A stretch of 13,375 nt of DNA, taken from Bacillus sp. AFS037270. Lineage in GTDB: Bacteria > Bacillota > Bacilli > Bacillales_B > DSM-18226. How positions within the stretch are numbered: position 1 is the first letter of the stretch; every line of letters begins with the position of its first letter. Positions 1 to 6,148 of the stretch are shown here, piece after piece. Both the position numbers and the translations under genes were made by a program. Location: positions 1 through 13,375 of the forward strand of contig NZ_NUNF01000128.1 in NCBI RefSeq assembly GCF_002585305.1. The letters run 5' to 3'. Under the pieces are notes generated by a model. It was not told the origin of the DNA. It saw only the letters and a list, made by a program, of their open reading frames with translations, and did not search any database.

Positions 1-1
1 T

Positions 2-67
2 CGTTATCAATGGGGGTTAAATAAAATGACTCCGGCCCAAAACCGGAGTCATCTACTAGCTGCTTAA
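2..67 (+). CDS. IS3-family transposase OrfB, C-terminal end only (5' end outside window)
   Basis: The first reading frame of the window runs in from the left edge and ends at TAA 65-67. It encodes a 21-residue tail that begins RYQWGLNKMTPAQNR and ends in HLLAA. This matches the usual C-terminus of the DDE integrase-type OrfB of IS3-family (IS150-like) elements, where a YQW..KMTP.Q.R motif closes the protein. The catalytic core lies outside the window, so the element's integrity cannot be judged. The 42 bases after the stop look like the right end of the same element. The family call rests on a short recalled motif, but motif, position and flanking end agree. Confidence 0.72.
   Translation, partial: RYQWGLNKMTPAQNRSHLLAA
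26..52. terminator. Perfect 10-bp hairpin inside the IS3 transposase tail; possible arr terminator
   Basis: ATGACTCCGG and CCGGAGTCAT pair perfectly around the 7-base loop CCCAAAA. Read on the minus strand, the stem is followed by TTTATTT, as in an intrinsic terminator, so it could end transcripts leaving arr (stop at 138). On the plus strand no T-run follows directly. The stem lies wholly within transposase codons. Confidence 0.5.
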
Positions 68-137
68 AAAGGTCTTTTTTAAACTGTCCACTTTATGGGT
101 CACAGTTCAGATTGAGGGGGAAGTGTTTATTTGAAAA

Positions 138-554
138 TTAATCGTATATCACATTTTTTCCTTCTTCACTTAATTTCTTTAAAGATGTAAGCATATGATT
201 TATCTCTTCATCGGAGTGTCTTTCCCATGAAGCTAATTCAGCTATTATTTTTAGAGGCGATTTAGATCTATATGAGCGTGTTGGGTTTCCAGGAAATCTT
301 TTATCAGTTAAGTTAGGATCATTTTCAAAATCTCCTAATGGTTCTACAATGTAGATTCTTTCTTTTGAATTAGATGTTGCTAATTCAGCACCCCATTTGG
401 CAGCATTTAATGTTGCAGTAAAGTATATATGGTTAGATTTTTTTTCTTGGTAATTTGATAAGTGTTGAGGTTCTAATAAATCACCAATTTCTAATTCTGC
501 TTTAGTACCATGAAAAAAAGGACCATTATCTAAGACATCTTTTTTGTCATTCAT
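138..554 (-). CDS. arr: Rifampin ADP-ribosyltransferase Arr
   Basis: This 138-residue protein has the full length and motif order of Arr, which moves ADP-ribose from NAD+ onto the ansa-chain hydroxyl at C23 of rifampin and so inactivates rifamycins in the cytoplasm. Visible motifs are FFHGTK near residues 13-18 (His15), LSNYQ and NHIYFT (Tyr44), AAKWGAELA, the YIVEPLG strand near 68-74, and DPNLTDKRFPGNPTRSYRS at 79-97 (Asp84). These correspond to the NAD-binding and catalytic groups of the family. The ATG is well placed behind AGAGGTG. The stop lies 28 bases from the end of an IS3 element, so its 3' flank was probably replaced by that insertion. Arr homologues are common in Bacillus chromosomes, so it may be resident rather than newly acquired. 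It appears intact. Confidence 0.93.
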   Translation of the reverse strand: MNDKKDVLDNGPFFHGTKAELEIGDLLEPQHLSNYQEKKSNHIYFTATLNAAKWGAELATSNSKERIYIVEPLGDFENDPNLTDKRFPGNPTRSYRSKSPLKIIAELASWERHSDEEINHMLTSLKKLSEEGKNVIYD

Positions 555-866
555 ACTGATACACCTCTTCTATTTTTAGATTTGTATTTAGAGTATAATA
601 TAGTGCAGGAATTACAAAAAAAATACTCTATTAAAAAAATATAAATAACGGTATAATGTAAGTAGAGAGAATGATATTGAGTCCATTCTGTTAATGATTA
701 TTTTAAATTTATTAAATTAAATGATACTAATATTTATAGTCCAGCTGCCATTCTAGGCGGCTTTTTCTTATTGTGCTAACGGAGCAGGTTAATGTAACTA
801 TTCTTCCGTCAAAACCCATCATAGAGAAAGAGACGCGCTATCCTTTGTTTCACGATACACTCGCAT
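555..866. other. Gene-free stretch between arr and the endonuclease relics
   Basis: Apart from the arr leader (ribosome binding site just above 554), the terminator at 743-766 and the dispersed-repeat copy at 771-798, I see nothing here. It is strongly AT-rich up to about 735. A TATAAT at 651-656 on the plus strand has no convincing -35 box and no gene after it. Confidence 0.5.
743..766 (+). terminator. Rho-independent terminator heading a dispersed-repeat copy
   Basis: AGCTGCC (743-749) pairs with GGCGGCT (756-762), with one G-T wobble, around ATTCTA, and TTTTTC follows. No intact gene precedes it on this strand. Directly after it, at 771-798, comes a copy of the dispersed repeat (CTAACGGAGCAGGTTAATG), the same order as at 5990-6043, 7097-7147 and 10741-10820. 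Confidence 0.55.
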
Positions 867-1004
867 CTAACCCGCATGGTGAATTAGTGCTATCGGATCA
901 AATGGAACATCGTTAAGATAACACTTTACTTGCCCCAAAAATAATCCTTCTTCAGTTGTGTGTTCAAAATCCACTCCGAAGTCTCCAGCAGAAGGAGAAA
1001 CCCA
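867..1004 (-). pseudogene. Fragment of an Mrr-like restriction endonuclease
   Basis: A 45-codon open stretch on the minus strand ends at the stop at 869-867. Its core reads GDFGVDFEHTTEEG, then LGQVKCY, then PFDPIALIH. That is the D...QxK arrangement of the PD-(D/E)XK nuclease fold as it appears in Mrr-type catalytic domains, which cleave foreign or modified DNA. Neither the N-terminal recognition part nor the C-terminal helix is present, and no start codon or ribosome binding site precedes it, so it is a relic. At its upstream edge it abuts, in another reading frame, the fragment at 964-1413. The Mrr assignment is from recalled motif similarity. Confidence 0.5.
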
Positions 1005-1413
1005 TGTTTAATACTCTAAAGTAATACAAATGGGCAATTCGGTTGCTATATTGATAGTATTTGCCTGCCCAGTCGGCGTTAGGGTCTGCCCCAATATAAG
1101 CTTTTGTGTTTTCTAAAGATTGGTGTATCAGTCGTATAGAATGTTCGTTACTAGCGCCAGATGCTGGGGAATGCAGCTCTGAAAGATTTGCTTTCGCCTC
1201 AACTAAAAGTACTTCATTGTTTACTGTTTTCCCTAAAGCATCCCATTGAGGACCATATTTTGTCCAGAATTGTTCCAGTTCAAAAGAAAGTTGATCCTCA
1301 ATTTTTATCCTTTTAATAAAATGTTGATCACTGTATTCAGCATATTCATCCTCTTTTAATGGTGAGACCCAAGGATTTCCAATGTCCCTAGAGTTACTTT
1401 GCCTAGAATGGAC
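964..1413 (-). pseudogene. Fragment of a conserved protein with a nuclease-like LVEAKAN motif
   Basis: On the minus strand a frame is open from 1413 to a stop at 966-964, with no usable start codon or ribosome binding site. Recognisable protein sequence runs from about 1413 to 1005: RDIGNPWVSPLKEDEYAEY, then FWTKYGPQWDALGKT, EVLLVEAKAN, ADWAGKYYQYSNRIAHLYY. I recall this pattern from an uncharacterised bacterial family. The WDALGKT...LVEAKAN segment resembles the D...ExK core of PD-(D/E)XK nucleases, but the true function is not known to me. The recognisable sequence stops where the Mrr-like piece begins in a different frame, as expected of a deletion junction near 1004. Both ends of the original gene are missing. 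Confidence 0.5.
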
Positions 1414-1423
1414 TTATGTAAGG

Positions 1424-1711
1424 TCAGTAAAGTCTCTCTTTTTTAGGCTTCAATCGTGTGAGATAGCCAGACTTCAACATTCTATGAAGCTCGTCACGTG
1501 CTTTTCATTTTTAGACTGATTTGGCATAACCTTGATCAAGTGTCATTCCTTTTGCATTTGATCTCTTTACAACCTCTGTAATACTGTTGGTCTAAGCAAA
1601 CTCCTTGATTATCCATTTTTCCAAGGTATCTGCTTGATATTCTTCCACCATAGTTATGTACAATCTTATCTCAGCTTCTGCTCTTGGAACAGTAATTAGT
1701 TTTGTTGCCAT
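1424..1711 (-). pseudogene. Small gene of about 95 codons broken by three in-frame stops
   Basis: An ATG at 1711 lies behind a strong AAGGAGGTG site. The frame gives 39 residues (MATKLITVPRAEAEIRLYI, ending IIKEFA) before TAG at codon 40. Protein-like sequence continues in the same frame after the stop (TNSITEVVKRSNAKGMTLD), meets TAA at codon 67 and TGA at codon 69, continues as KARDELHRMLKSGYL and ends at TGA 1426-1424. Conservation of sense across three stops marks a degenerate gene of about 95 residues, charged and helical in character. I do not recognise a function. The frame ends 11 bases before the open stretch of the next relic on the same strand, so the two may once have been co-transcribed. 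Confidence 0.5.
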
Positions 1712-1807
1712 AAATTCACCTCCTTATTAGAGGAAATTCGCCAAGTTTCTTTTTGTTCCTTTCGACAACTTTTGAACGAATATGAAGAGTAAACAAGGGT
1801 ATCTTGA

Positions 1808-1999
1808 TATGAGCAAAAATTGGCAAAGAATAGTAAGGGTTTGTCTTATTTGCCTCTAACTGGCATGTATTTTGGTGACATAGGGCAGATAACTCTTGGA
1901 GGACCGAATTTTCCTGGGGGAGTCGCTAACGTTGTGAAATATGATTTAGATTTAAGAGTTTTACTACACTTGATGTGCTCTAAAAAAATGACAAATTGA
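1808..1999 (+). other. Open frame of 63 codons, unrecognised, possibly a gene remnant
   Basis: From 1808 the plus-strand frame is open to TGA at 1997-1999 and includes GMYFGDIGQITLGGPNFPGG then VANVVKYDLDLR, a glycine-rich stretch that looks protein-like rather than random. There is no ATG with a ribosome binding site; an in-frame TTG at 1820 is the only early start candidate. A hairpin with a T-run (1993-2024) overlaps its stop, as a terminator would. I cannot name a family. It could be the C-terminal remnant of a lost gene or chance. Confidence 0.25.
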
Positions 2000-2024
2000 C
2001 TATCCAATATAGCTGTCAATTTTA
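1993..2024 (+). terminator. Hairpin with T-run
   Basis: AAATTGAC (1993-2000) pairs with GTCAATTT (2015-2022) around a 14-base loop, followed by further T residues. It overlaps the stop of the unrecognised open frame at 1808-1999 and would separate it from the small gene at 2128. Confidence 0.4.
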
Positions 2025-2127
2025 ATTACTGAGAATCATTTCTTATAATACTTGTGATTTTAGGTCCATAAAAAATCAAGCAAGAAATGATACAATGTAA
2101 ATTCATAAACGCAGAGGAGTGATTTAT

Positions 2128-2205
2128 ATGAATTTACTAGTAACCATCCTGATTTCAGTGATTGGAATTTTGACAGCAATAGGAATAAGAGCGAATTTGG
2201 AATAA
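2128..2205 (+). CDS. Tiny hydrophobic peptide, 25 residues, unknown
   Basis: An ATG at 2128 lies behind AGAGGAG with good spacing and opens a 25-residue frame ending at TAA 2203-2205. The sequence begins MNLLVTILISVIGILTAIG and finishes with the polar tail IRANLE, so it is essentially one membrane-spanning helix. A TACAAT -10-like box lies at 2091-2096, though its -35 is poor. A strong intrinsic terminator follows at 2374-2407, giving a transcript of about 300 bases with a long 3' untranslated part. That layout resembles small membrane peptides and the toxins of type I toxin-antitoxin pairs, but I see no clear antisense RNA, so a toxin role is only a possibility. It could also be a small membrane regulator or a chance frame. 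Confidence 0.4.
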   Translation: MNLLVTILISVIGILTAIGIRANLE

Positions 2206-2373
2206 ACAGCAATATACAAATCACAAGAAAACACTATAAGCCATTAAAGCCTGATTTGTATTCAGGGTACATCAAGACATAGGAAAACAGGCGCAGCTAT
2301 CTTCAAAAACTGCTTGTGAAAAGTTACCCAATAAAATTGACAGTTTGTAAAAGTAATCTCTTATACATTATTA

Positions 2374-2407
2374 AAAAAGTCTCGAAAATAACTTTTCGAG
2401 ACTTTTT
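2374..2407. terminator. Strong, potentially bidirectional intrinsic terminator
   Basis: AAAAAGTCTCGAAAA (2374-2388) pairs perfectly with TTTTCGAGACTTTTT (2393-2407) around the loop TAAC. T-runs occur on both strands, so it can end rightward transcripts from the 2128 peptide gene and leftward ones from beyond. Confidence 0.85.
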
Positions 2408-2947
2408 AGATTTGAAAAGAATTCCTGCGGGTCACTGACTTACTACGTATTTTCAGCGTATATAAAACTCTTAATATAATATATTTTAATATATATGATG
2501 AATATACTTTAAATAAATGTTATTTTTAATATTAATAACATTATAATCATTGATTTTAAATATATATTTGTTTTATAAGAGGAGTTGCACATGGTGAGAT
2601 GGAGACAAAAAGATATTTCCATATGATGGATCTTTTTATAAAATAAGCCAAGGATGACATGATTTTTGAATTTTCATATAATTAATCTCCAACAAAATTA
2701 CTAGAAGAGTTATACATGAATTAAATGATATTTCCGCCAGAATGTAAATCTCCAACATTCTAAATTAAAGAAAATGTGTTGTACATTTTTATGAATGACT
2801 TAAATTACTTTGAATAATGTATTTTAAATAATTTGAGGCAGAATTTTACTCAATTCCAAGTTCTATTGTAATCACTTGTAAAAATAAATTTTTAATAAAG
2901 ATTTATGGCCATTGCTCTACGTATTGAATCAAATTAATTGAATATCT
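2408..2947. other. AT-rich gene-free stretch
   Basis: I see no convincing gene here. It is low-complexity AT-rich DNA, especially 2465-2580. A ribosome-binding-like AAGAGGAG at 2577-2584 precedes an ATG at 2591 whose frame closes after 11 codons. It lies at the 3' side of the tyrosine recombinase, where an attachment site might be expected, but I find no tRNA end and no clear direct repeat. Confidence 0.5.
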
Positions 2948-4057
2948 TTAAAACAAGTTAACTTTATTTAAATGAATATATGAGTTATCTTGATTAATGC
3001 GTTCTAGGTATATATTGGTTGTAGAAATATCCGAATGGCCAGCCCAATCCTTAACTACCGCAAGAGGAACGTCGTTCTCAAGCAAAAGAGTGACAAATGT
3101 ATGACGGAACCAGTGAGGCGTTACACTTAAATTTTTTCCAGCAAGTTGCACAGCTTCCTTCACAATTTTATTCAGGGCAGGGTAGGTTAACCGTCTTTTA
3201 TTTACTATAGGCTCATTTTTATTGTATAAGGCGAAAAAGAGCGGGCTGGTATCCTGCATATTTATTTCAACAGTTTCGCCCATACTTTTTCGGTAATTAA
3301 ATAGAATTTCTTTGGTTTCATCTCTTATAGGAATTGATCGAGGTTTATTCCCTTTTCCAATCACATCTACAAATAAAAATCCTTTTCGGCTATATCGAAA
3401 ACTTCCCCAATTCAAGCTTAAAAGCTCACTTGCACGAAGCCCTGTGGTATAGAGTAGGTAGCCAATCAGCAAATTCCTCTTCTTCAATTGTCCTCGATTT
3501 CTCGTTACCTTTACAATTTTAGGAAAAAAGGAAATAAGAAATTCAGCTTCTCTTTGATTCAATTCCCTAACTTGCACACGAGTTTGTGCTTCTTCATGAC
3601 GAGTTTCTTCTATTTTATAGTGTCCTTTTTTAGACACTGGTTTGGAAATCCAAGTGGAAAGGTGGGCTTTATAAAATTGTGTTTCATAACCAAAGTTCAA
3701 TAACCTTCTGAAAAACTCCAATTTTCGTATTGCAGATTTAACTGCATACTTTTCATTAATAAATTGGTTATAAGCCTTTACTTCCGGGAATCCAATATCC
3801 CGAAAAGAAAGGGAATGGTCTGTTAAAAATGTGAGCAGCGTTTTGGTATCTGAACGATATGCTTTAACCGTATGTGCAGAAAGCCGCTTATCTTGTGGGA
3901 AGAGTTTCTCTAGAAAAAACAATTCAAAAAAATCCTGTTCCGCACTATTTTCAAGAGTGAGGTTAAGATTTTCATCAAGTAGATGGCGAGCTTTTAGATT
4001 CTCCTGTAAATGGGTTAAGTACTGTTCATCTGTCACATTTTGATTAAGAAGAGTCAA
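2948..4057 (-). CDS. Tyrosine recombinase / phage-type integrase
   Basis: This is a tyrosine site-specific recombinase of about 369 residues that cuts and rejoins DNA through a covalent 3'-phosphotyrosine. Numbered from the TTG start at 4057, an N-terminal SAM-like DNA-binding domain occupies roughly 50-135. The catalytic domain follows, with Arg208 in TTGLRASELLSLNW, Lys235 in IGKGNKPRSIPI, the HWFRH box (His315, Arg318), His341 in AGHSD and nucleophile Tyr350 in TTNIYLER. All core residues are present, so it may be active. The frame also allows an ATG at 4123, but that adds a hydrophobic 22-residue stretch in which AGG AGG (4078-4073) is itself a Shine-Dalgarno-like sequence; AAAAGG six bases before the TTG supports the later start. 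No excisionase, cargo set or attachment site is visible next to it, so it may be a stand-alone XerC/D-like recombinase or an element remnant. Confidence 0.88.
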   Translation of the reverse strand: MTLLNQNVTDEQYLTHLQENLKARHLLDENLNLTLENSAEQDFFELFFLEKLFPQDKRLSAHTVKAYRSDTKTLLTFLTDHSLSFRDIGFPEVKAYNQFINEKYAVKSAIRKLEFFRRLLNFGYETQFYKAHLSTWISKPVSKKGHYKIEETRHEEAQTRVQVRELNQREAEFLISFFPKIVKVTRNRGQLKKRNLLIGYLLYTTGLRASELLSLNWGSFRYSRKGFLFVDVIGKGNKPRSIPIRDETKEILFNYRKSMGETVEINMQDTSPLFFALYNKNEPIVNKRRLTYPALNKIVKEAVQLAGKNLSVTPHWFRHTFVTLLLENDVPLAVVKDWAGHSDISTTNIYLERINQDNSYIHLNKVNLF

Positions 4058-4354
4058 GTAATTCCTTTTTGACCTCCTAAGATTAGTTATAAATAAAAAT
4101 ATTATGTAAAGTAAAGATAACACAGAATATTTGTTCTAACTATAGTCTTCTTTCCAGAATTTTATAAGATTACGATGTCGCAGATTAAGCCTCAGACGAA
4201 ATTAGATTTAGTTCATAAGGTTAATACCCATTTCATTTTCCTACAGCACAAAATAAATATAGATACTATTTTTCTTATAAACTTATGGAAGGTTAGTATA
4301 ACAAGCAGAAGTGATACAATAATAAAATAGGTTTTGTTTTAAAGGAGGTAAAAC

Positions 4355-4908
4355 ATGGATTTCTTATCACCGAAAGAAACGGCGTTAAAGGTGAGACAGT
4401 GGCCTAAAAATATAATAGCGGCGGGTCGTCGTCATACCGTTGGGCTTAAATCTAACGGCACGGTGGCGGCTGTGGGTGATAATAAACATGGCCAATGTAA
4501 TGTAAGCGGTTGGTTCGATATTGTGGGGGTCGCCGCTGGTAATGTTCATATGGCGACGAACACAGGTAATGCTATACAATCGGTCATAAATCTGACGGTA
4601 CTGTGGTTGCTGTGGGTTGGAATAAGCATGACCAATGCGATGTTAGCGGCTGGATCGATATTGTGACGGTAGCCGCGGGTTGGCGTTTTACCGTCGGGCT
4701 TAAATCGGATGGCACGGTGGTTGCTGTGGGGCGAAATAATGAAGGCCAATGCAATGTAAGCGGTTGGCGTGATATGGTGGCGGTAACGGCGGGTTATCTT
4801 CATACTGTTGGGCTTAAATCGGATGGGACGGCGGTTGCTGTGGGTGATAATGAATATGGCCAATGCGATGTTAGCGGCTGGAGCGGCATCCTACTGCTCG
4901 GCAATTAG
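4355..4908 (+). pseudogene. RCC1-repeat protein gene, frameshifted within the second repeat
   Basis: A strong AAAGGAGG precedes ATG 4355. The product would be an array of short RCC1-like (beta-propeller blade) repeats with a 38-residue period, of the form AAG..HTVGLKSDGTVVAVG plus GQCNVSGW. Copies start at 4418, 4532, 4672 and about 4786. Steps of 114 bases separate copies 1-2 and 3-4, but 140 bases separate 2-3. The extra 26 bases around 4541-4580 shift the frame, so the first frame runs off to a stop at 4666 and repeats 3-4 continue in another frame to TAG 4908. Bacillus RCC1-like proteins usually have more blades, so this copy is short as well as broken. The DNA is visibly richer in G and C than its neighbours, which suggests separate ancestry or strong repeat-driven codon use. 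Function in bacteria is not established. Confidence 0.8.
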
Positions 4909-4995
4909 TTTTCGGGTAAAAAGAATACAGTTTCTGCAACTATAAATCAAAAAAGGATAAACATAAGAGGTAAAAATTCCTTCTTCAGCTAACCG

Positions 4996-5028
4996 AGGCG
5001 ATACTTTTAGAGGGAGATCGCCTTTTTT
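4996..5028 (+). terminator. Intrinsic terminator downstream of the RCC1-repeat gene
   Basis: AGGCGAT (4996-5002) pairs with ATCGCCT (5017-5023) around a 14-base loop, followed by TTTTTT. It lies about 90 bases after the RCC1-gene stop and points the same way. Confidence 0.75.
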
Positions 5029-5045
5029 CTTTTTGTACAAAAAAA

Positions 5046-5092
5046 GATTGTGAAACGTTGTACTTAAACTATCTGGCAGGTTAGTGAAAGAA
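5046..5092. repeat. Dispersed intergenic repeat, copy next to the isochorismatase terminator
   Basis: The stretch has ATTGTGAAACGTTGTACTTA, then CTGGCAGGTTAGTGAAAGAA. The first part matches the 5' half of the repeat at 5941-6014 and 11865-11937 (GTGAAGAATTGTACTTAAAG); the second matches the GGCAGTTTAGT core seen elsewhere. A hairpin follows at 5114-5131, as in other copies. Confidence 0.55.
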
Positions 5093-5107
5093 CTTTAGAA
5101 TTCAACA

Positions 5108-5137
5108 AAAAGAGTTGCTTTTAATAGCAACCCTTTT
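5108..5137. terminator. Terminator of the isochorismatase-like gene
   Basis: GTTGCT (5114-5119) pairs with AGCAAC (5126-5131) around TTTAAT, with flanking A- and T-rich arms. On the minus strand it follows the stop at 5167 by about 30 bases and ends in CTCTTTTTG. It may work in both directions. Confidence 0.6.
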
Positions 5138-5166
5138 AAGTCAACTCTTGGGAAATGTTTTATTTC

Positions 5167-5787
5167 TTATAATTGAGAGATTGCCTGTTGAGTTGACCAT
5201 GTAGCACTGCTAAATGCATGATAATTTGTAACAGCTGCTTGAAAATCCTTCTCACTTATGGTGGCAGTGGCATCATAAACAACTGCTGTTTGGAATCCAT
5301 TCTCGATTAAGTCTCTCATATGTGATTCTACACAAATGTTTGATAAGACACCTGCCAAAATCACCTTTTCTTTCCTATGCTGACGTAATTGGTAAACAAG
5401 ATCATTTGTCTGCGGACTGGCAATTTTATGGGCGGTCGCAATGACAGTTTGGTTAGCTAAAATGTATGGCTTAAGTGAAGGAACCCAGTCGGCTCCTACA
5501 GAAGTGTAGTCATTTTGTTTTTGATATACTCGAAGCTTTAATAACATTTCTTGTTCAGCCCCAGTAAATTGCCAACTATAATCATGGGGATATATATAAT
5601 GGGGAGATATAAAAAGTTGATATCCTTTACTCATGGCTGTACTTATTAGAATTTCAAGGTTACCAAGTGTGTTGTAATGCTCAATAATTTTTTTTGTTAA
5701 ATGGTATCCTTTACCTCCGGGGGACAGAAAGTCATTTTGTGGGTCTGTTATGACAATAGCTGTATTAGCGGGATTAGGTATAAACAT
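5167..5787 (-). CDS. Isochorismatase-family cysteine hydrolase
   Basis: This 206-residue cytoplasmic hydrolase has the Asp-Lys-Cys triad of the isochorismatase-like superfamily, numbered from the ATG at 5787: Asp15 in VITDPQNDF, Lys121 in ATAHKIASPQTNDL and Cys152 in LAGVLSNICVESHMRDL. The frame could begin 6 codons earlier, but GGAGG seven bases before the 5787 ATG selects the MFIPNP start. Members hydrolyse isochorismate, nicotinamide or N-carbamoyl substrates, and many Bacillus paralogues (YwoC type) have no known substrate. There is no siderophore or nicotinate gene beside it, so the substrate cannot be inferred. It stands alone, with its own terminator at 5108-5137. The length is typical and it seems intact. 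Confidence 0.9.
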   Translation of the reverse strand: MFIPNPANTAIVITDPQNDFLSPGGKGYHLTKKIIEHYNTLGNLEILISTAMSKGYQLFISPHYIYPHDYSWQFTGAEQEMLLKLRVYQKQNDYTSVGADWVPSLKPYILANQTVIATAHKIASPQTNDLVYQLRQHRKEKVILAGVLSNICVESHMRDLIENGFQTAVVYDATATISEKDFQAAVTNYHAFSSATWSTQQAISQL

Positions 5788-5940
5788 TATTTTCCTCCAA
5801 TTCACATAAATAAGTTTCCTGTCTTTTAATTCAACTTATGTTCTTTGTTGAATATATATTGATGGTTGCTTGGACAAATTCTATTTTTAATCGAGCTTTG
5901 GTATTAAATTGGAATAGTCCCTGTTTCTAGCAAAGGGAAA

Positions 5941-6014
5941 GTTTGTGAAGAATTGTACTTAAAGTAACGGGTGCTTGAGTTTAACAAAGGGTTGCTGGCT
6001 GCGGCTCTTTTTCT
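5941..6014. repeat. 74-bp dispersed repeat with terminator hairpin (copy 1)
   Basis: It begins GTTTGTGAAGAATTGTACTT and ends in a hairpin, AAAGGGTTGC with GCGGCTCTTT around TGGCT, with G-T wobbles and a T-run. It is nearly identical to 11865-11937. The right end runs straight into another repeat type at 6016. It lies in the 343-base gap between the divergent isochorismatase and DMT transporter genes, where I see nothing else except the DMT promoter. Confidence 0.8.
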
Positions 6015-6015
6015 T

Positions 6016-6043
6016 GTTCAACAAACTGGCAGTTTAGTGGAAG
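6016..6043. repeat. Dispersed repeat core following the hairpin
   Basis: GTTCAACAAACTGGCAGTTT then AGTGGAAG matches 10790-10820 (GAACAAACTGGGCAGTTTAG then CTGAAGAAGG) and, less closely, 7129-7147, 9671-9700 and 12322-12350. It directly follows the T-run of the preceding hairpin. Confidence 0.7.
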
Positions 6044-6099
6044 ATGAAAAATGCTCAAATCGTGGTTTATTGACTACTTCAATTTTGTTACAATTATTT

Positions 6100-6128
6100 T
6101 TGAAAAGTTATTAATATATTAAGATAAA
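6100..6128 (+). promoter_or_regulatory. Candidate sigma-A promoter of the DMT transporter
   Basis: TTGAAA (6100-6105) and GATAAA (6123-6128) are separated by exactly 17 bases and lie just upstream of the GTG start at 6149. The -10 match is imperfect. Confidence 0.4.
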
Positions 6129-6148
6129 CAGTAGAATGAGGTAATGCA

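Larger units (their letters stand above)
1..109 (+). mobile_element. Right end of an IS3-family insertion sequence
   Basis: After the transposase stop, 68-109 reads as a typical IS3-type terminal segment. On the opposite strand it begins TGAACTGTGACCCATAAAGT, so the element would run 5'-TG...CA-3' and finish at A109. The left end and any target duplication are outside the window; a duplication would begin at 110. The end lies only 28 bases from the arr stop codon. The boundary is inferred from the TG/CA rule rather than from a paired inverted repeat. Confidence 0.55.

Noticed and set aside
2030..2046. Fur-box-like TGAGAATCATTTCTT upstream of the 2128 peptide gene
   Set aside because: It matches only about two thirds of the 7-1-7 consensus, mainly on one side, which is too weak in AT-rich DNA.
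2440..2600. AT-rich stretch considered as a replication origin or CRISPR leader
   Set aside because: There are no DnaA boxes, iterons or spaced repeats, so it is simply low-complexity AT DNA.
3334..4043. Three plus-strand open frames (3334-3522, 3488-3703, 3831-4043)
   Set aside because: They lie opposite the tyrosine recombinase gene, have no ribosome binding sites, and are shadows of its codons.
4385..4863. Two minus-strand open frames opposite the RCC1-repeat gene
   Set aside because: They arise from the repeated, stop-poor complementary strand of the RCC1 array and mirror its period.
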